DNA of 49,628 bases from the NCBI GenBank assembly GCA_964562985.1, contig CAZLWE010000021.1:1-49628 (forward strand), read 5' to 3'. The position numbers and the translations under genes were made by a program. Position 1 is the stretch's first letter, and each line of letters starts with the position of its first letter. The DNA is from SHLQ01 sp964562985 (lineage in GTDB: Bacteria > Actinomycetota > Acidimicrobiia > Acidimicrobiales > SHLQ01). The notes beneath the pieces were generated by a model that had not been told where the DNA came from, ran no database searches, and saw nothing but the letters and a program-made list of their open reading frames with translations. Positions 1 through 9,675 of this stretch are shown here, one piece after another.

Positions 1-171
1 AACAACCAAGTGATTAACGCTTTGGTGCCGTTGTCTGAGATGTTTGGATACAGTACCGACTTGCGTTCGCGTACCCAGGGGCGCGCGACGTACACCATGC
101 AATTCCACTCCTACCAGCAGACGCCTTCGTCTGTGCAGGAAGAAATTGTTGCTCGCGTACGTGGCGAGTAA
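1..171 (+). CDS. fusA: Elongation factor G, C-terminal end (partial)
   Basis: The first 56 codons of the window are open in frame 1 and end at TAA 169-171. The translation has the typical end of EF-G domain V, with the run EMFGYSTDLRSRTQGRATYT followed by a QQTPSSVQEEI-type tail. EF-G is the GTPase that drives ribosomal translocation and tRNA/mRNA movement. The gene continues upstream of the window, so start and GTPase domain are not visible. It lies 57 bp before tuf in the same direction, the usual order of the bacterial str operon (rpsL-rpsG-fusA-tuf). Confidence 0.95.
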   Translation, partial: NNQVINALVPLSEMFGYSTDLRSRTQGRATYTMQFHSYQQTPSSVQEEIVARVRGE

Positions 172-214
172 TCCCGAAATATCTAGCTAGTTCAACAAAA
201 AAAGAAAGAAACCT

Positions 215-222
215 AAAGGAAA
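215..222 (+). promoter_or_regulatory. Ribosome binding site of tuf
   Basis: The purine-rich run AAAGGAAA sits 6 bases before the ATG of tuf in an A-rich leader. It supports the chosen tuf start. Confidence 0.7.
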
Positions 223-228
223 TCAGTC

Positions 229-1416
<1,188 letters not shown>

Positions 1417-1421
1417 ATCAC

Positions 1422-1739
1422 ATGGCTGTTGCATCTCAGAAGATTCGAATCCGCCTGAAGGCGTACGATCACACCCAGATCGATCAAGCAACCAAGCAGA
1501 TCGTTGAAACGGTGCGTCGCACCCAGGCCGACGTTCGAGGACCGATCCCACTTCCTACCGAGAAGCATCGCTACACGGTGGTCCGGGGTCCGTTCAAGGA
1601 TAAGGATTCACGCGAACACTTCGAGATGCGCATCCACAAGCGTCTCCTCGACATCGTTGAACCATCACCAAAGACGGTTGACTCGCTTCAGCGGCTCGAC
1701 CTCGCGGCTGGTGTAGATATCGAGATCAAGATTCAATAA
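1422..1739 (+). CDS. rpsJ: 30S ribosomal protein S10
   Basis: S10 (105 residues) is a small-subunit head protein and the NusE antitermination factor. Family hallmarks are the start IRIRLKAYDH, the loop with GPIPLPT, HRYTVVRGP and the segment EHFEMRIHKRLLDI, and the length is standard. It starts 5 bp after the tuf stop with no clear Shine-Dalgarno of its own, so it is probably translated by coupling with tuf. Normally rpsJ heads the S10 operon and is followed by rplC and rplD. Here it is instead followed by a strong terminator and then genes on the opposite strand. Confidence 0.99.
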   Translation: MAVASQKIRIRLKAYDHTQIDQATKQIVETVRRTQADVRGPIPLPTEKHRYTVVRGPFKDKDSREHFEMRIHKRLLDIVEPSPKTVDSLQRLDLAAGVDIEIKIQ

Positions 1740-1750
1740 GGGTCAAAGTG

Positions 1751-1789
1751 AGAAGCCCGGGGCTTGTGCCCCGGGCTTCTTTCGTTTTT
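1751..1789 (+). terminator. Intrinsic terminator after rpsJ
   Basis: A perfect 13-bp GC-rich stem (1751-1763 pairing with 1768-1780, arms AGAAGCCCGGGGC and its complement) closes a TTGT loop and is followed by TTCGTTTTT. It ends the fusA-tuf-rpsJ transcript. It lies 38 bp beyond the 3' end of the convergent gene at 1818-3056 and may also affect that transcript. Confidence 0.93.
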
Positions 1790-1817
1790 GTATTGTCTTG
1801 CGATTGATCGAGAACCG

Positions 1818-3056
1818 CTAGTCCTCTTCGACGTCGTTGAGTTCGTCGTCAGAAGACATTTCTTCGGGGTCGTACAGTTCCCCGTCGGTTTCGTCGAAGT
1901 CGTGCACGGGAAGCGTGGCGGTGACAACGTTTCGCCGCTCCTCGCCTTCTTCGACGCCGATCCGTGTGAGCGGCCCTTCCTCGATCGCGTATCGCTCGCC
2001 GGAAGCCGAGATAATACCTTGTGCAGTCGCGGCTGCCGGCAGTGCCAAAAGGGCCCCAACAGGCCCGAGCACGGCTGCGCCGGCCAACACGGACCCGAAC
2101 GAGACCGCGGGATGGATCTTGAGCGTGCGCGAGTCGACTCGTGGAGCAAGTAGGTAGTTCTCGACCTGCTGGTATCCAAGCATGAACAGCAAAGCCCAAA
2201 GCGCGGTGAGCGGGGACTCAATGAGCGTCAGGATCACCGGCAGGAACCCTGCGATATACACACCGACAACGGGTACGAACTGACTGACGATACCGACCCA
2301 CACGGCCAGAGCGAGCGGAAAGGGTACGCCGATGAGCGAGAACGCTACCCACGTCACCAGTGCGGAAATGGAGGCGAGCACGGTACGGCTCAAGATGTAG
2401 CCACCGGTCTTTTGGATGGCCAGATCCCAGATACCCAAGATCCGACGCTGTCGGTCAGGGCGAAGTCGTGCACAGATCGTCCGACGCAGGCGAGGCCCGT
2501 CGGCGGTCAGATAGAAGGTAAACAGTGCGATTGTGAAGAGATCGAAGATCAGCCCGATGACCGTTGCGCCAACGCCCACGGCGTTGTCTGCAATACCGGT
2601 CAGTTGTTGGCCTAAACCGTCATCGTTGAGGAACTGATCGCGAGCCTCCGTGAGCTGAATGCTCTCATCGACCCTGTCCTGTAGCCAGATCTCGAGGTCG
2701 TCGATGAGGCTAGGTGCGTCGGCGACAAAGCTGCGCATCTGTTCCGCGAGCGCCGACCCGACCACGAAGCTGAGCACCGCCACCGCAGTTGAAACGACGG
2801 CGAACATGATCAGTGTCCCTAAGCCGCGGCGGAACCCCTTGCGTTCGAGCCAGTTCACGGCTGGCTCGAGAGCGAACGAGAAGAACAACGAGATGAGGAT
2901 CGTTATGAGAAAGCCCGAGAGGCTCTCAAAGAGGCGTTGCAGAACCCAGATACCGACAAGGCCGAGCCAGAACAAGCCAATCGCTCGTGGAACCCAGCGA
3001 GGCATCGTCTGATCGTCGGCCTCGACAGAAAGAGTTGTTTCCGCGTCGGTGGCCAT
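1818..3056 (-). CDS. AI-2E family transporter / PerM-like permease
   Basis: This 412-residue protein belongs to the AI-2E exporter/PerM family of polytopic inner-membrane proteins. It has paired N-terminal membrane helices near residues 26-69 and another at 79-100, then a soluble stretch to about 155. A hydrophobic C-terminal half follows, including a segment with FSLIGVPFPLALAVWVGI and the family-typical GYQQVENYLLAPR near two thirds of the length. The end is a strongly acidic tail rich in Asp and Glu. Members export small metabolites or act as Na+/H+ antiporters; the substrate here cannot be told. The ATG at 3056 is the first Met. It converges on the str operon terminator and lies 55 bp downstream of the HAD gene on the same strand. 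Confidence 0.88.
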   Translation of the reverse strand: MATDAETTLSVEADDQTMPRWVPRAIGLFWLGLVGIWVLQRLFESLSGFLITILISLFFSFALEPAVNWLERKGFRRGLGTLIMFAVVSTAVAVLSFVVGSALAEQMRSFVADAPSLIDDLEIWLQDRVDESIQLTEARDQFLNDDGLGQQLTGIADNAVGVGATVIGLIFDLFTIALFTFYLTADGPRLRRTICARLRPDRQRRILGIWDLAIQKTGGYILSRTVLASISALVTWVAFSLIGVPFPLALAVWVGIVSQFVPVVGVYIAGFLPVILTLIESPLTALWALLFMLGYQQVENYLLAPRVDSRTLKIHPAVSFGSVLAGAAVLGPVGALLALPAAATAQGIISASGERYAIEEGPLTRIGVEEGEERRNVVTATLPVHDFDETDGELYDPEEMSSDDELNDVEED

Positions 3057-3111
3057 CGAGAGTGATAGTAGTCAGTGGGCTAGCCCGGGAGCGGGAGCGC
3101 ACCGTGGTGAC

Positions 3112-3927
3112 TCAGGATGGCCCAAGCTCAGCGGCAAGGTCCAGGGCCGGGATCAGTCCGTCGGATTCGACGTCTGGGACCAGGTAATCGGCAGCTGCTT
3201 TCACTGCGTCCTCCGCGTTGCCCATTGCGACCGAAAAGCCGACGGCTTCGATCGCAGGCAGGTCGTTCAACCCGTCACCGACCATCATGACCTGATCGAT
3301 CGTGAGGTCAAGGGTCTCGCAGATATGTCCAATGCCGGTCGCTTTTGTGATGCCAGGAGGAGTGACCGAGACGAACGCGATCCCGGGCATGATGGGAGAA
3401 GTAGCCGATGTGGCTTCCAAGCCGAGCAGACCCACCACATCATTCACCTCGGCTATCTCGCCTACGCCCACCACGAACTGTGCTCGGACAATTCGGTTGT
3501 GTTCTCCGCGGAAGGTGGCGAACTCGCTTTGCACGAAGGGCACTCCCATAAGCTCTGCATGGTCAACCGAGGCCTTCGCCGTGCTTTCGACCGCGTATGC
3601 GGCAGGGGCGTAGAGCTCGAGGATCCACTGACGATCGCTCGCAGCGGCGATGAGCGCGTCGAGTCCGGTCTCGTCAATTGAGTCCCCGAGTGCTTCACCT
3701 GTTCCCGCGTGAACAACGGCGCCACCTGCATGGAAAACGTGCCAGCCGTTCGGGTCGAGACGCTGCGCCATATCCCACGACGCTCCAAACGCGCCTCGAG
3801 CCGTTGTAAGAGCGAGATGATGGCCTCGAGAGCGAGCTTTTTCAACCGCCGCCCACACAGATTCTGTGACCTGGCCACTCGTTCCCACCAGCGTGCCGTC
3901 AACATCAATACAAACGAGAGGAATCAC
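3112..3927 (-). CDS. HAD-superfamily hydrolase, Cof-type phosphatase
   Basis: The 271-residue protein is a haloacid dehalogenase-type phosphatase of the Cof (type IIB) subfamily. Motif I is CIDVDGTL at residues 6-13 with Asp8 as predicted nucleophile. Motif III/IV is MVGDGLNDLPAIEAVG in the C-terminal part, followed by VAMGNAEDAVKAAADY, typical of Cof enzymes. A cap domain fills the middle. These enzymes remove phosphate from sugar phosphates or cofactors such as PLP and FMN; substrate cannot be read from sequence. The ATG at 3927 lies six codons before motif I, which fits. It probably shares a transcript with the permease downstream of it. Confidence 0.9.
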   Translation of the reverse strand: MIPLVCIDVDGTLVGTSGQVTESVWAAVEKARSRGHHLALTTARGAFGASWDMAQRLDPNGWHVFHAGGAVVHAGTGEALGDSIDETGLDALIAAASDRQWILELYAPAAYAVESTAKASVDHAELMGVPFVQSEFATFRGEHNRIVRAQFVVGVGEIAEVNDVVGLLGLEATSATSPIMPGIAFVSVTPPGITKATGIGHICETLDLTIDQVMMVGDGLNDLPAIEAVGFSVAMGNAEDAVKAAADYLVPDVESDGLIPALDLAAELGPS

Positions 3928-4122
3928 CCTTCGAGGTTACGTCGCCTAAGGCGAGGTCGGGCGCGTATCAAAATTACAAGAATTGGGGTCGTTGAACCCT
4001 CAGAATGAGCCGTGAATTTGCCGATAGAAACACCGTAAGTGTCGGGTTTACGCGCACGCGGAACCGATCGAAAGAACCGTCGCGAATGATCGCAAGTACT
4101 GAGAAGCGGAAGAGGGCAAGCC

Positions 4123-5295
4123 ATGGCTGACAGCCTTCCAGCGCTCGATGCTCCCGTTTCCTTCATTGTGCAGAACAACGAAGCCATTGGGCCGATGCCG
4201 ATGGAACACATCATCGCCGGCGTCCGTAATGGCGAGCAGGATGCTCACTCGTTGGTCTGGTGGGCCGGTGCAGGTGGCTGGACCTGCTTCGACAGCCACC
4301 CCGATCTACTGGACCTCGTGCGTCAGCCCGAGAGCCCCCAACCGCTCACGACCGAGATCGTTGAGCCCGGGGATACGGCGGCTGTGGCCGTCGAGTCGCC
4401 TCCCTCGCTGACCGGGTTGTTTAGTGCGAGCGCTCGTGAAGAGAATGGACTTCAGGGCTCAGAGTCCGGCTCGACCGATGACGCCGTCGAGGCGATCGTG
4501 TCCGCACGTTCGGTTCTCGCTTCCGCAGAGTCTCGAGAGAAGGCCATCAACCAGGCACGGCACCACACGTTGGCCGCAGCGCTCTCCGGACCGGCTGCTC
4601 TCGCCGAGGAACTCACTCCCGACGAGTCTGCAGTTCATGACGTGCTGGCCGGTCACGACAGCGCGGAGGACGCCGAGGACACTGAGGTTCCGATCGTGGA
4701 CCTCGCTACGGACCAAAAGGTTGAAGCCTCAGAACCGGATCGATCGAAGCACGAAGAGCATTTCGATGAGTTGGTGAAGAAGTCCGAAGAGCATCGTCGC
4801 CGCCTCGAATGGGCAACCCGCGTCGATGAGATCATATTGAGCGGTTGCATTGGGGCGATCACCGAACGCGGATACCTCGCAATGGACTTGTCGTCCCGCG
4901 AAACCGAGCATCAGGTCCTGTTCGAATCCGAGAAGGACAGCCGCTTCGTGATGGTGGAGATCATCCCCCTGGATCAGGTGAACGCGGCGGGTGACGCGGT
5001 CGGCCGACATCTGGAGATCAAAATGTCGTGGGGGCAAGACGTCAGCGACGTCGATTCCGCCTTTGCCGTCGTTCGCTCACTTGCGTCCGACGAAACCCGC
5101 AAACCAGGAAAGGTGCGAGCAGAGATCGACACAGCATCTTCTCGAGTGTTCACCACGGTCGACTTGATCTGGGCTGCCGACGACTTTGTTTCTGCGGCTT
5201 ACGACGTCGATGGCGACGCTCTGGACGACGCAGTCGCGGCGGCGCTGCACATCCTCGAGCGCCGTTGGTACAAGCTCTTTATTCGCCGTCGCTAG
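4123..5295 (+). CDS. GYF_2 (DUF4339)-like protein with acidic linker and unknown C-terminal domain
   Basis: The 390-residue protein starts with a GYF_2-type module (about residues 10-62): FIVQNN, then IGPMPMEHI, then LVWWAGAGGW, the GPM...LVW..G...W signature of peptide-binding domains often fused to membrane or RDD proteins. Residues about 75-210 are low-complexity and acidic, likely disordered. Residues about 215-390 form a folded-looking domain with alternating strands and an HILERRWYKLFI helix near the end; I do not recognise it. No signal peptide or membrane helix is seen, so a cytoplasmic adaptor role is possible. The ATG at 4123 follows AGAGGG with good spacing. The 3' end overlaps the convergent GGDEF-EAL gene by 17 bp. 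Confidence 0.75.
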   Translation: MADSLPALDAPVSFIVQNNEAIGPMPMEHIIAGVRNGEQDAHSLVWWAGAGGWTCFDSHPDLLDLVRQPESPQPLTTEIVEPGDTAAVAVESPPSLTGLFSASAREENGLQGSESGSTDDAVEAIVSARSVLASAESREKAINQARHHTLAAALSGPAALAEELTPDESAVHDVLAGHDSAEDAEDTEVPIVDLATDQKVEASEPDRSKHEEHFDELVKKSEEHRRRLEWATRVDEIILSGCIGAITERGYLAMDLSSRETEHQVLFESEKDSRFVMVEIIPLDQVNAAGDAVGRHLEIKMSWGQDVSDVDSAFAVVRSLASDETRKPGKVRAEIDTASSRVFTTVDLIWAADDFVSAAYDVDGDALDDAVAAALHILERRWYKLFIRRR

Positions 5296-7132
5296 CGAGC
5301 AGGGCGCTCATCTCTCGCTTAGGAATTGGCTCGGAGAAGAAGTAACCCTGTGCCCAGTCGGCTCCGAGGTGCTGCAGGCCGCTGAGCTGGGCCTCGGTCT
5401 CCACGCCTTCGACGATGGTCTCCAGACCGAGCGCCTGGGCCATTGCGATCGCAGCCGCCAATACCGGAGCCCCGCTGCCGTCGTCTGTGAGCCCGTGAAG
5501 GAATGCCCGGTCGATCTTGACGATCTGAATCGGTAGTTGCTGTACGTAGGCGAGCGATGAGTACCCCGTGCCGAAATCGTCGATGGCCACACGAACCCCC
5601 GCGTTGCGTAGTGCGAATAACTGACCGATGGCGGGCTTCTGGGCGAGGACCGATTCGGTCAACTCAATCACCAGGTGGCGTCGATCGAGCGACGCCGCAG
5701 CGAGTGCATTTTCGACCACCTCGACGATGTCGGGCCGCTCGAGTTCGCTAGCCGACAAATTGATTGCTGCGTTGAACTCGCTGTTGATCTCGACGAAGGC
5801 CTTTGCTTCATTGGTCGCCGTTCGCAACATCCACTCGCTGAGTTCCGATGTCAGACCTGCTCGTTCAGCCGTCCGCAAGAACTCGTCCGGACTCACGATT
5901 CCCTTCTCCGGGTGGTGCCAACGGACCAACGCTTCAGCTCCCGAGATCTGTCGGGTAGCGACCGAAACTTTGGGTTGCCAGAAGACCGCGAACTGGTCTT
6001 GTGCGAGTGCGTCACGAAGTTGGACTTCCCTGCTCAGCCGCTCACCGGCTCCGGCATCGAGCACGCGGTCATGCTCAGCGGTCGAACCGCGACCACTTTG
6101 CTTGGCTCGAACGACCGCAGCGTGACCCTCGTCGATCAGCTCGAGGGGGTCGGTGAACTTGTGGCCAAGCGTGATGCCAATCGAGACAGTGGTCGTGAGA
6201 TTCGTGTCCTCAACCTCCATTGGTACGGCGATCTCTCGGCGAATACGGTCTGCAACCAGTCGGGCATCTGCAGATGACTCGATTCGGTTCAGTACGACGA
6301 TGAACTCATCGCCGCCGAATCGGACAACCGTATCGGCGTGCATTAAGTGATTTCTGATTCTTCCTGCGGTCAGGGCAATAACGGTGTCGCCTGCACGATG
6401 TCCAAGGGAGTCATTGACCAGGGTTAGATCATCGATGTCGACGAAGAGTAGGCCTACACCAGGGCCGTCCTGATCCACTGCTGCGAGCGCTCGCCGGAGG
6501 ACCTCTTCTAGTCCATCTCGGTTCTCGAGTCCGGTGAGTGCGTCGTAGCGGATTCGGTCGAGCAGCTGTTGACGAGCGTCGTCGCGGCGAAGGACCAGCG
6601 CAGCGAGCTCTGCAACGAGGTCGAAGACGTCCCGCTCATCCTCGGTCAATAATCGAGCATTGGGAAGGTAGCTGACGAGCACGCCGGAAACGCGCTGATC
6701 GCTACTACGAAGGGGGGCAGCGTTCGCGGCGGCCAACTCGCTCTCCACCATGTAGCGGCGGTACTCGCGATAGAGGCTGCTCTCCGCAACGTCGACAACG
6801 GCGATGGGGGATTGACGGGAGATCGCGGCAGCCCACGACCCGAACCAGTTGCGTCGATGCTGTGCGTGCATGACGCCAGACAGTCGTCCCGGAAGTGAGG
6901 ACACCTGGATCTGGGTCATGTCTTCGTCGATCGCAATGATCGCGTTGCGCGAGCCGGCGAGCCGGTCGTCAAGGGCGGCGATGAGGTCGCTGCAGATCAT
7001 GTCGCTGCGTCGGTTATCTGCGATATCGGTGGCAACTCGGGCGCGAAAGTTCAGCAACCATTCGCGATGATCTGGTTCCGGTTCGGGGATCAGGTTGACG
7101 ACGTGACCGCTCATTGTTTCATCATCGGTCAT
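5279..7132 (-). CDS. GAF-GGDEF-EAL cyclic di-GMP enzyme
   Basis: This 617-residue soluble protein combines a sensory GAF-like region (about 45-180), a GGDEF diguanylate cyclase domain (about 190-350) and an EAL phosphodiesterase domain (about 365-612). The cyclase signature GGDEF is intact at 273-277, but no RxxD inhibitory site precedes it. The EAL domain keeps EAL at 400-402, the INLSA Asn, IELTES, AIDDFGTGYSSL and VKIDRAF, so phosphodiesterase activity is expected. No membrane helix is visible. The ATG at 7132 fits; an internal ATG 6 codons later is possible. It probably integrates a cytosolic signal and may act mainly as synthase or hydrolase depending on GAF state. It is divergent from tRNA-Thr. 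Confidence 0.93.
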   Translation of the reverse strand: MTDDETMSGHVVNLIPEPEPDHREWLLNFRARVATDIADNRRSDMICSDLIAALDDRLAGSRNAIIAIDEDMTQIQVSSLPGRLSGVMHAQHRRNWFGSWAAAISRQSPIAVVDVAESSLYREYRRYMVESELAAANAAPLRSSDQRVSGVLVSYLPNARLLTEDERDVFDLVAELAALVLRRDDARQQLLDRIRYDALTGLENRDGLEEVLRRALAAVDQDGPGVGLLFVDIDDLTLVNDSLGHRAGDTVIALTAGRIRNHLMHADTVVRFGGDEFIVVLNRIESSADARLVADRIRREIAVPMEVEDTNLTTTVSIGITLGHKFTDPLELIDEGHAAVVRAKQSGRGSTAEHDRVLDAGAGERLSREVQLRDALAQDQFAVFWQPKVSVATRQISGAEALVRWHHPEKGIVSPDEFLRTAERAGLTSELSEWMLRTATNEAKAFVEINSEFNAAINLSASELERPDIVEVVENALAAASLDRRHLVIELTESVLAQKPAIGQLFALRNAGVRVAIDDFGTGYSSLAYVQQLPIQIVKIDRAFLHGLTDDGSGAPVLAAAIAMAQALGLETIVEGVETEAQLSGLQHLGADWAQGYFFSEPIPKREMSALLASDGE

Positions 7133-7196
7133 GAGGAGGAGGTTAGTGAGCGCGCTAGTCGGAAGCGCAGCACTGAGCTGCTACCGTTTTGACGTC

Positions 7197-7269
<73 letters not shown>

Positions 7270-7314
7270 CGCTACTACTTCGCCAGCAGAATCGGGCCAG
7301 CACGATCCGTTGAG

Positions 7315-9372
7315 CTACGAGGCTCGACGCTGATCGAAAGACTCGTCGAACCAATCGGTATCGACTGCTCCCGGAGTGGCTTCGTGGCTCGCTTGAGGGG
7401 TCTCGGTAGTCGTCGTCGGTACTTCGACAGGCTCTGGTGATGATGCTTGAGCTGCAACGGGGGTTGCAGCAGCGGCGGCACCTGCAGCCTGTTGGCTAGC
7501 GGTGGTCGCAAGCGCCTGCTCGAGACGCGCGATTCGCGCGTTTGCCTTTTCCAGTTCTGAACGCAACAACACGACGTGTTGTTGGGTGTGTTCGACTCCG
7601 CTGTTCGATTCGCCGAGTGCTTCAGCCAATTGGGTCTCAACCGTAGTGTGGCGTCGTTGAAGCTGCGTGAGCTGCGAGATCGTCTGCAACGCCTCCACAA
7701 GTTTGGTTTCCAACTGTGTAAGTCGCTCGGCAGAGGCGTGTGTAGCGGCGAATGAGTTCAACTTGTCGCTTGTGCTGCTACTCGAGTCTTCTAGCTCGAC
7801 GAGCCGGGCATCATGGGTATTCAACTCACGCTTCATCGTCTGAACGACTTCGGCCTGGATGGCTCGGAGATTCTCCGCGAGTTCGCGAGCCTCGGTCGCC
7901 GAATCGGCGATCTCGTCGACTCTCGTATCGCTATTTGTCAGTGCGGGAATCGCTGTGGCAGCGGTTGCGTCGACTTCCTCGATGCGGTCGCTCAGACCGG
8001 TTAGCTCCGCACGGAGGGTCTGGTTCTCTGCCTGCAGGGCATCGGTCAACTCACGAGTGGTGCTTTCCATGTCAGCAACCCGGGAGTTTGTAGCCTCGAG
8101 CTCGCTTTCGATCTGCGAGGTGTCCGCGACGACCTCTGGTGGGGGTACTTCAAGTTGATCGAGTCGACTTTGAACCTCACCGATCGCATCTAGGTTTGCT
8201 GCTGCCTGTTGCGCGATCTCCTGGTTTGTGGAGTCCGTGAGGTCGATTCGTTGGCCGAGAAGGTCTGTGGTGCCCGCGATCGACGTGATCCGATCGCCGT
8301 TGTTCCTGGCGAGTTGCTCAGCGACCCCTTCTGCATCGTCCTGCTCGGAGCGAGATTGGACGTCCTTGAGCTGGGTTTGGATTTCGGTGATGGCTTGTTC
8401 GTGGGCCTGGATCTGGGTGGTGTGCGTGCCGAGGGTTTCGTTGAGGCCCTCGATCTCCCCTGCGCGGGTTGACTCGTTCGACTGCAGCGAGGCGATGTCG
8501 TTGTATTGGAGGCCGAGTTCGTGCTCGTGCGTGTCGAGTCGCTCCGTCTGTTGTTGGATGTGCGAACGTTGTTCGTCGATAGTGACGCCCTGCTCGCTTG
8601 CTTTGGCCTCTGTCTCGCGGATTTGCTCGCTGAAGGCCAGCAGTTTGTCCTCGTGAGCCGCGATTCTGGCTTCGAGTTCGATGAGGGGAGCGGTGGCCGC
8701 TTCGTGCACTTCAGAGAAGCGGGTATCCATCTGAACACCGGCTTCTTCAGAGCGCTTGTTGATGTCACTAACCGCATTTTCCAATGCAGATATCGACGCT
8801 CGAGTCTGCGTGTCTTCCAACTGACCTTCAAGATCAACGAATCGAGTCAGGTGGAGATCGTTGTTCGTCTCGATGATCGCTGCGAGTTCAGTGATTCGGG
8901 TAAAGGCCTGTTCAAGGTAGCCGGTGAGTTCGTTCAGTTCGCTCGCTTGGGCGAGGCGGGCATCTTCGATAAGCGCAATGCGGGTGTCGAACCCGTCCAC
9001 GGTAGTGATGACGGTGGTGGCGACAGTCTCGTCGGACTCCACCAGACGACTAGCGAGTTCGTCGAATCGGCTTGCGGTCGTGATGATCGAGAGTTCCATC
9101 TCGGCGATGCGAGTATGCACGCTCTCGTCAATGCTCGAGTTGAGCGGTGCTTCAAGGATGAACTGCTCAAGGGAGTTCAGGCGGGTACGAATCAGATCCA
9201 GCTGCGAGGTGACTTCGAGGAGTCTGCCGTCGGCCGATGCCTGAAACGTGTCCAGGGTCAGCGAGCGCGGAGCGGACGACGAAACACTCGAGTCTGCCGA
9301 GACGTTCAAGTCGGATGTAATTTCTGGCCAGAAGTTGTCCGTCGACGTTCCGGGTGTGGAGTCGTGGCTCAT
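7315..9372 (-). CDS. Long coiled-coil protein of unknown function
   Basis: The 685-residue protein is almost entirely predicted coiled coil (about residues 40-620), with heptad-like spacing of Leu, Ile and Ala and many Glu, Gln and Arg. The C-terminal 65 residues are Ala/Pro/Thr-rich and end in a short acidic-aromatic motif, DTDWFDESFDQRR. No signal peptide or membrane helix is visible. The reading frame extends upstream to 9597, but the start is placed at the ATG at 9372 because GAGGAA lies 6 bases before it and the upstream extension is Cys- and His-containing, non-coiled sequence. Such proteins usually serve as scaffolds or cytoskeletal elements; nothing gives a specific function. It ends 45 bp from the tRNA-Thr gene. 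Confidence 0.8.
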   Translation of the reverse strand: MSHDSTPGTSTDNFWPEITSDLNVSADSSVSSSAPRSLTLDTFQASADGRLLEVTSQLDLIRTRLNSLEQFILEAPLNSSIDESVHTRIAEMELSIITTASRFDELASRLVESDETVATTVITTVDGFDTRIALIEDARLAQASELNELTGYLEQAFTRITELAAIIETNNDLHLTRFVDLEGQLEDTQTRASISALENAVSDINKRSEEAGVQMDTRFSEVHEAATAPLIELEARIAAHEDKLLAFSEQIRETEAKASEQGVTIDEQRSHIQQQTERLDTHEHELGLQYNDIASLQSNESTRAGEIEGLNETLGTHTTQIQAHEQAITEIQTQLKDVQSRSEQDDAEGVAEQLARNNGDRITSIAGTTDLLGQRIDLTDSTNQEIAQQAAANLDAIGEVQSRLDQLEVPPPEVVADTSQIESELEATNSRVADMESTTRELTDALQAENQTLRAELTGLSDRIEEVDATAATAIPALTNSDTRVDEIADSATEARELAENLRAIQAEVVQTMKRELNTHDARLVELEDSSSSTSDKLNSFAATHASAERLTQLETKLVEALQTISQLTQLQRRHTTVETQLAEALGESNSGVEHTQQHVVLLRSELEKANARIARLEQALATTASQQAAGAAAAATPVAAQASSPEPVEVPTTTTETPQASHEATPGAVDTDWFDESFDQRRAS

Positions 9373-9675
9373 GTAATTCCTCGCGTTGCGTAAGACGTGG
9401 TTACAACGGAAATCGGCAAGATCGAGCCGTAGATGAGGCGTTTGGCTTACTTTTTGGGGGAGATCGGGTGACTCGATTCCGATCCCACCAAAACTTTTTT
9501 TGGCGTCCCAGCCACCGCACTCACCACAACATGTTGCTGAGTCTCTTCGATCTACGACATTAAGTGAGATCGCAGGTGGCGCGGGCCATTCAGGCACAAC
9601 CTGCGTGGGATCGGTGATCCTCGATCACTCAGAGCGATCTTGCGTGGACTCACAGTCGCTAACAGTCTTTCACCT
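9373..9675. other. Intergenic region between divergent genes
   Basis: These roughly 300 bases separate the divergent coiled-coil and DUF2510 genes and should hold both promoters. Visible elements are the GAGGAA ribosome binding site of the minus-strand gene (about 9378-9384), a T7 tract at 9494-9500 within an AT-rich CCAAAA/TTTTGG hairpin, and a perfect small palindrome at 9614-9628. No gene with coding character is seen. An in-frame TTG at 9640 could extend the DUF2510 gene. Confidence 0.5.
9614..9628. promoter_or_regulatory. Small palindrome, possible operator
   Basis: GTGATC-CTC-GATCAC is a perfect 6-bp inverted repeat with a 3-base centre, 48 bp upstream of the ATG of the DUF2510 gene. 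It could bind a dimeric regulator, but it is short and no bound factor can be named. Confidence 0.25.

Noticed and set aside
9373..9500. Cyclic di-GMP riboswitch in the leader of the coiled-coil gene
   Set aside because: The leader lacks the conserved core bases of GEMM-type riboswitches.
9373..9597. 75-residue upstream extension of the coiled-coil gene
   Set aside because: The ATG at 9372 has a strong ribosome binding site, and the extension has no coiled-coil character.
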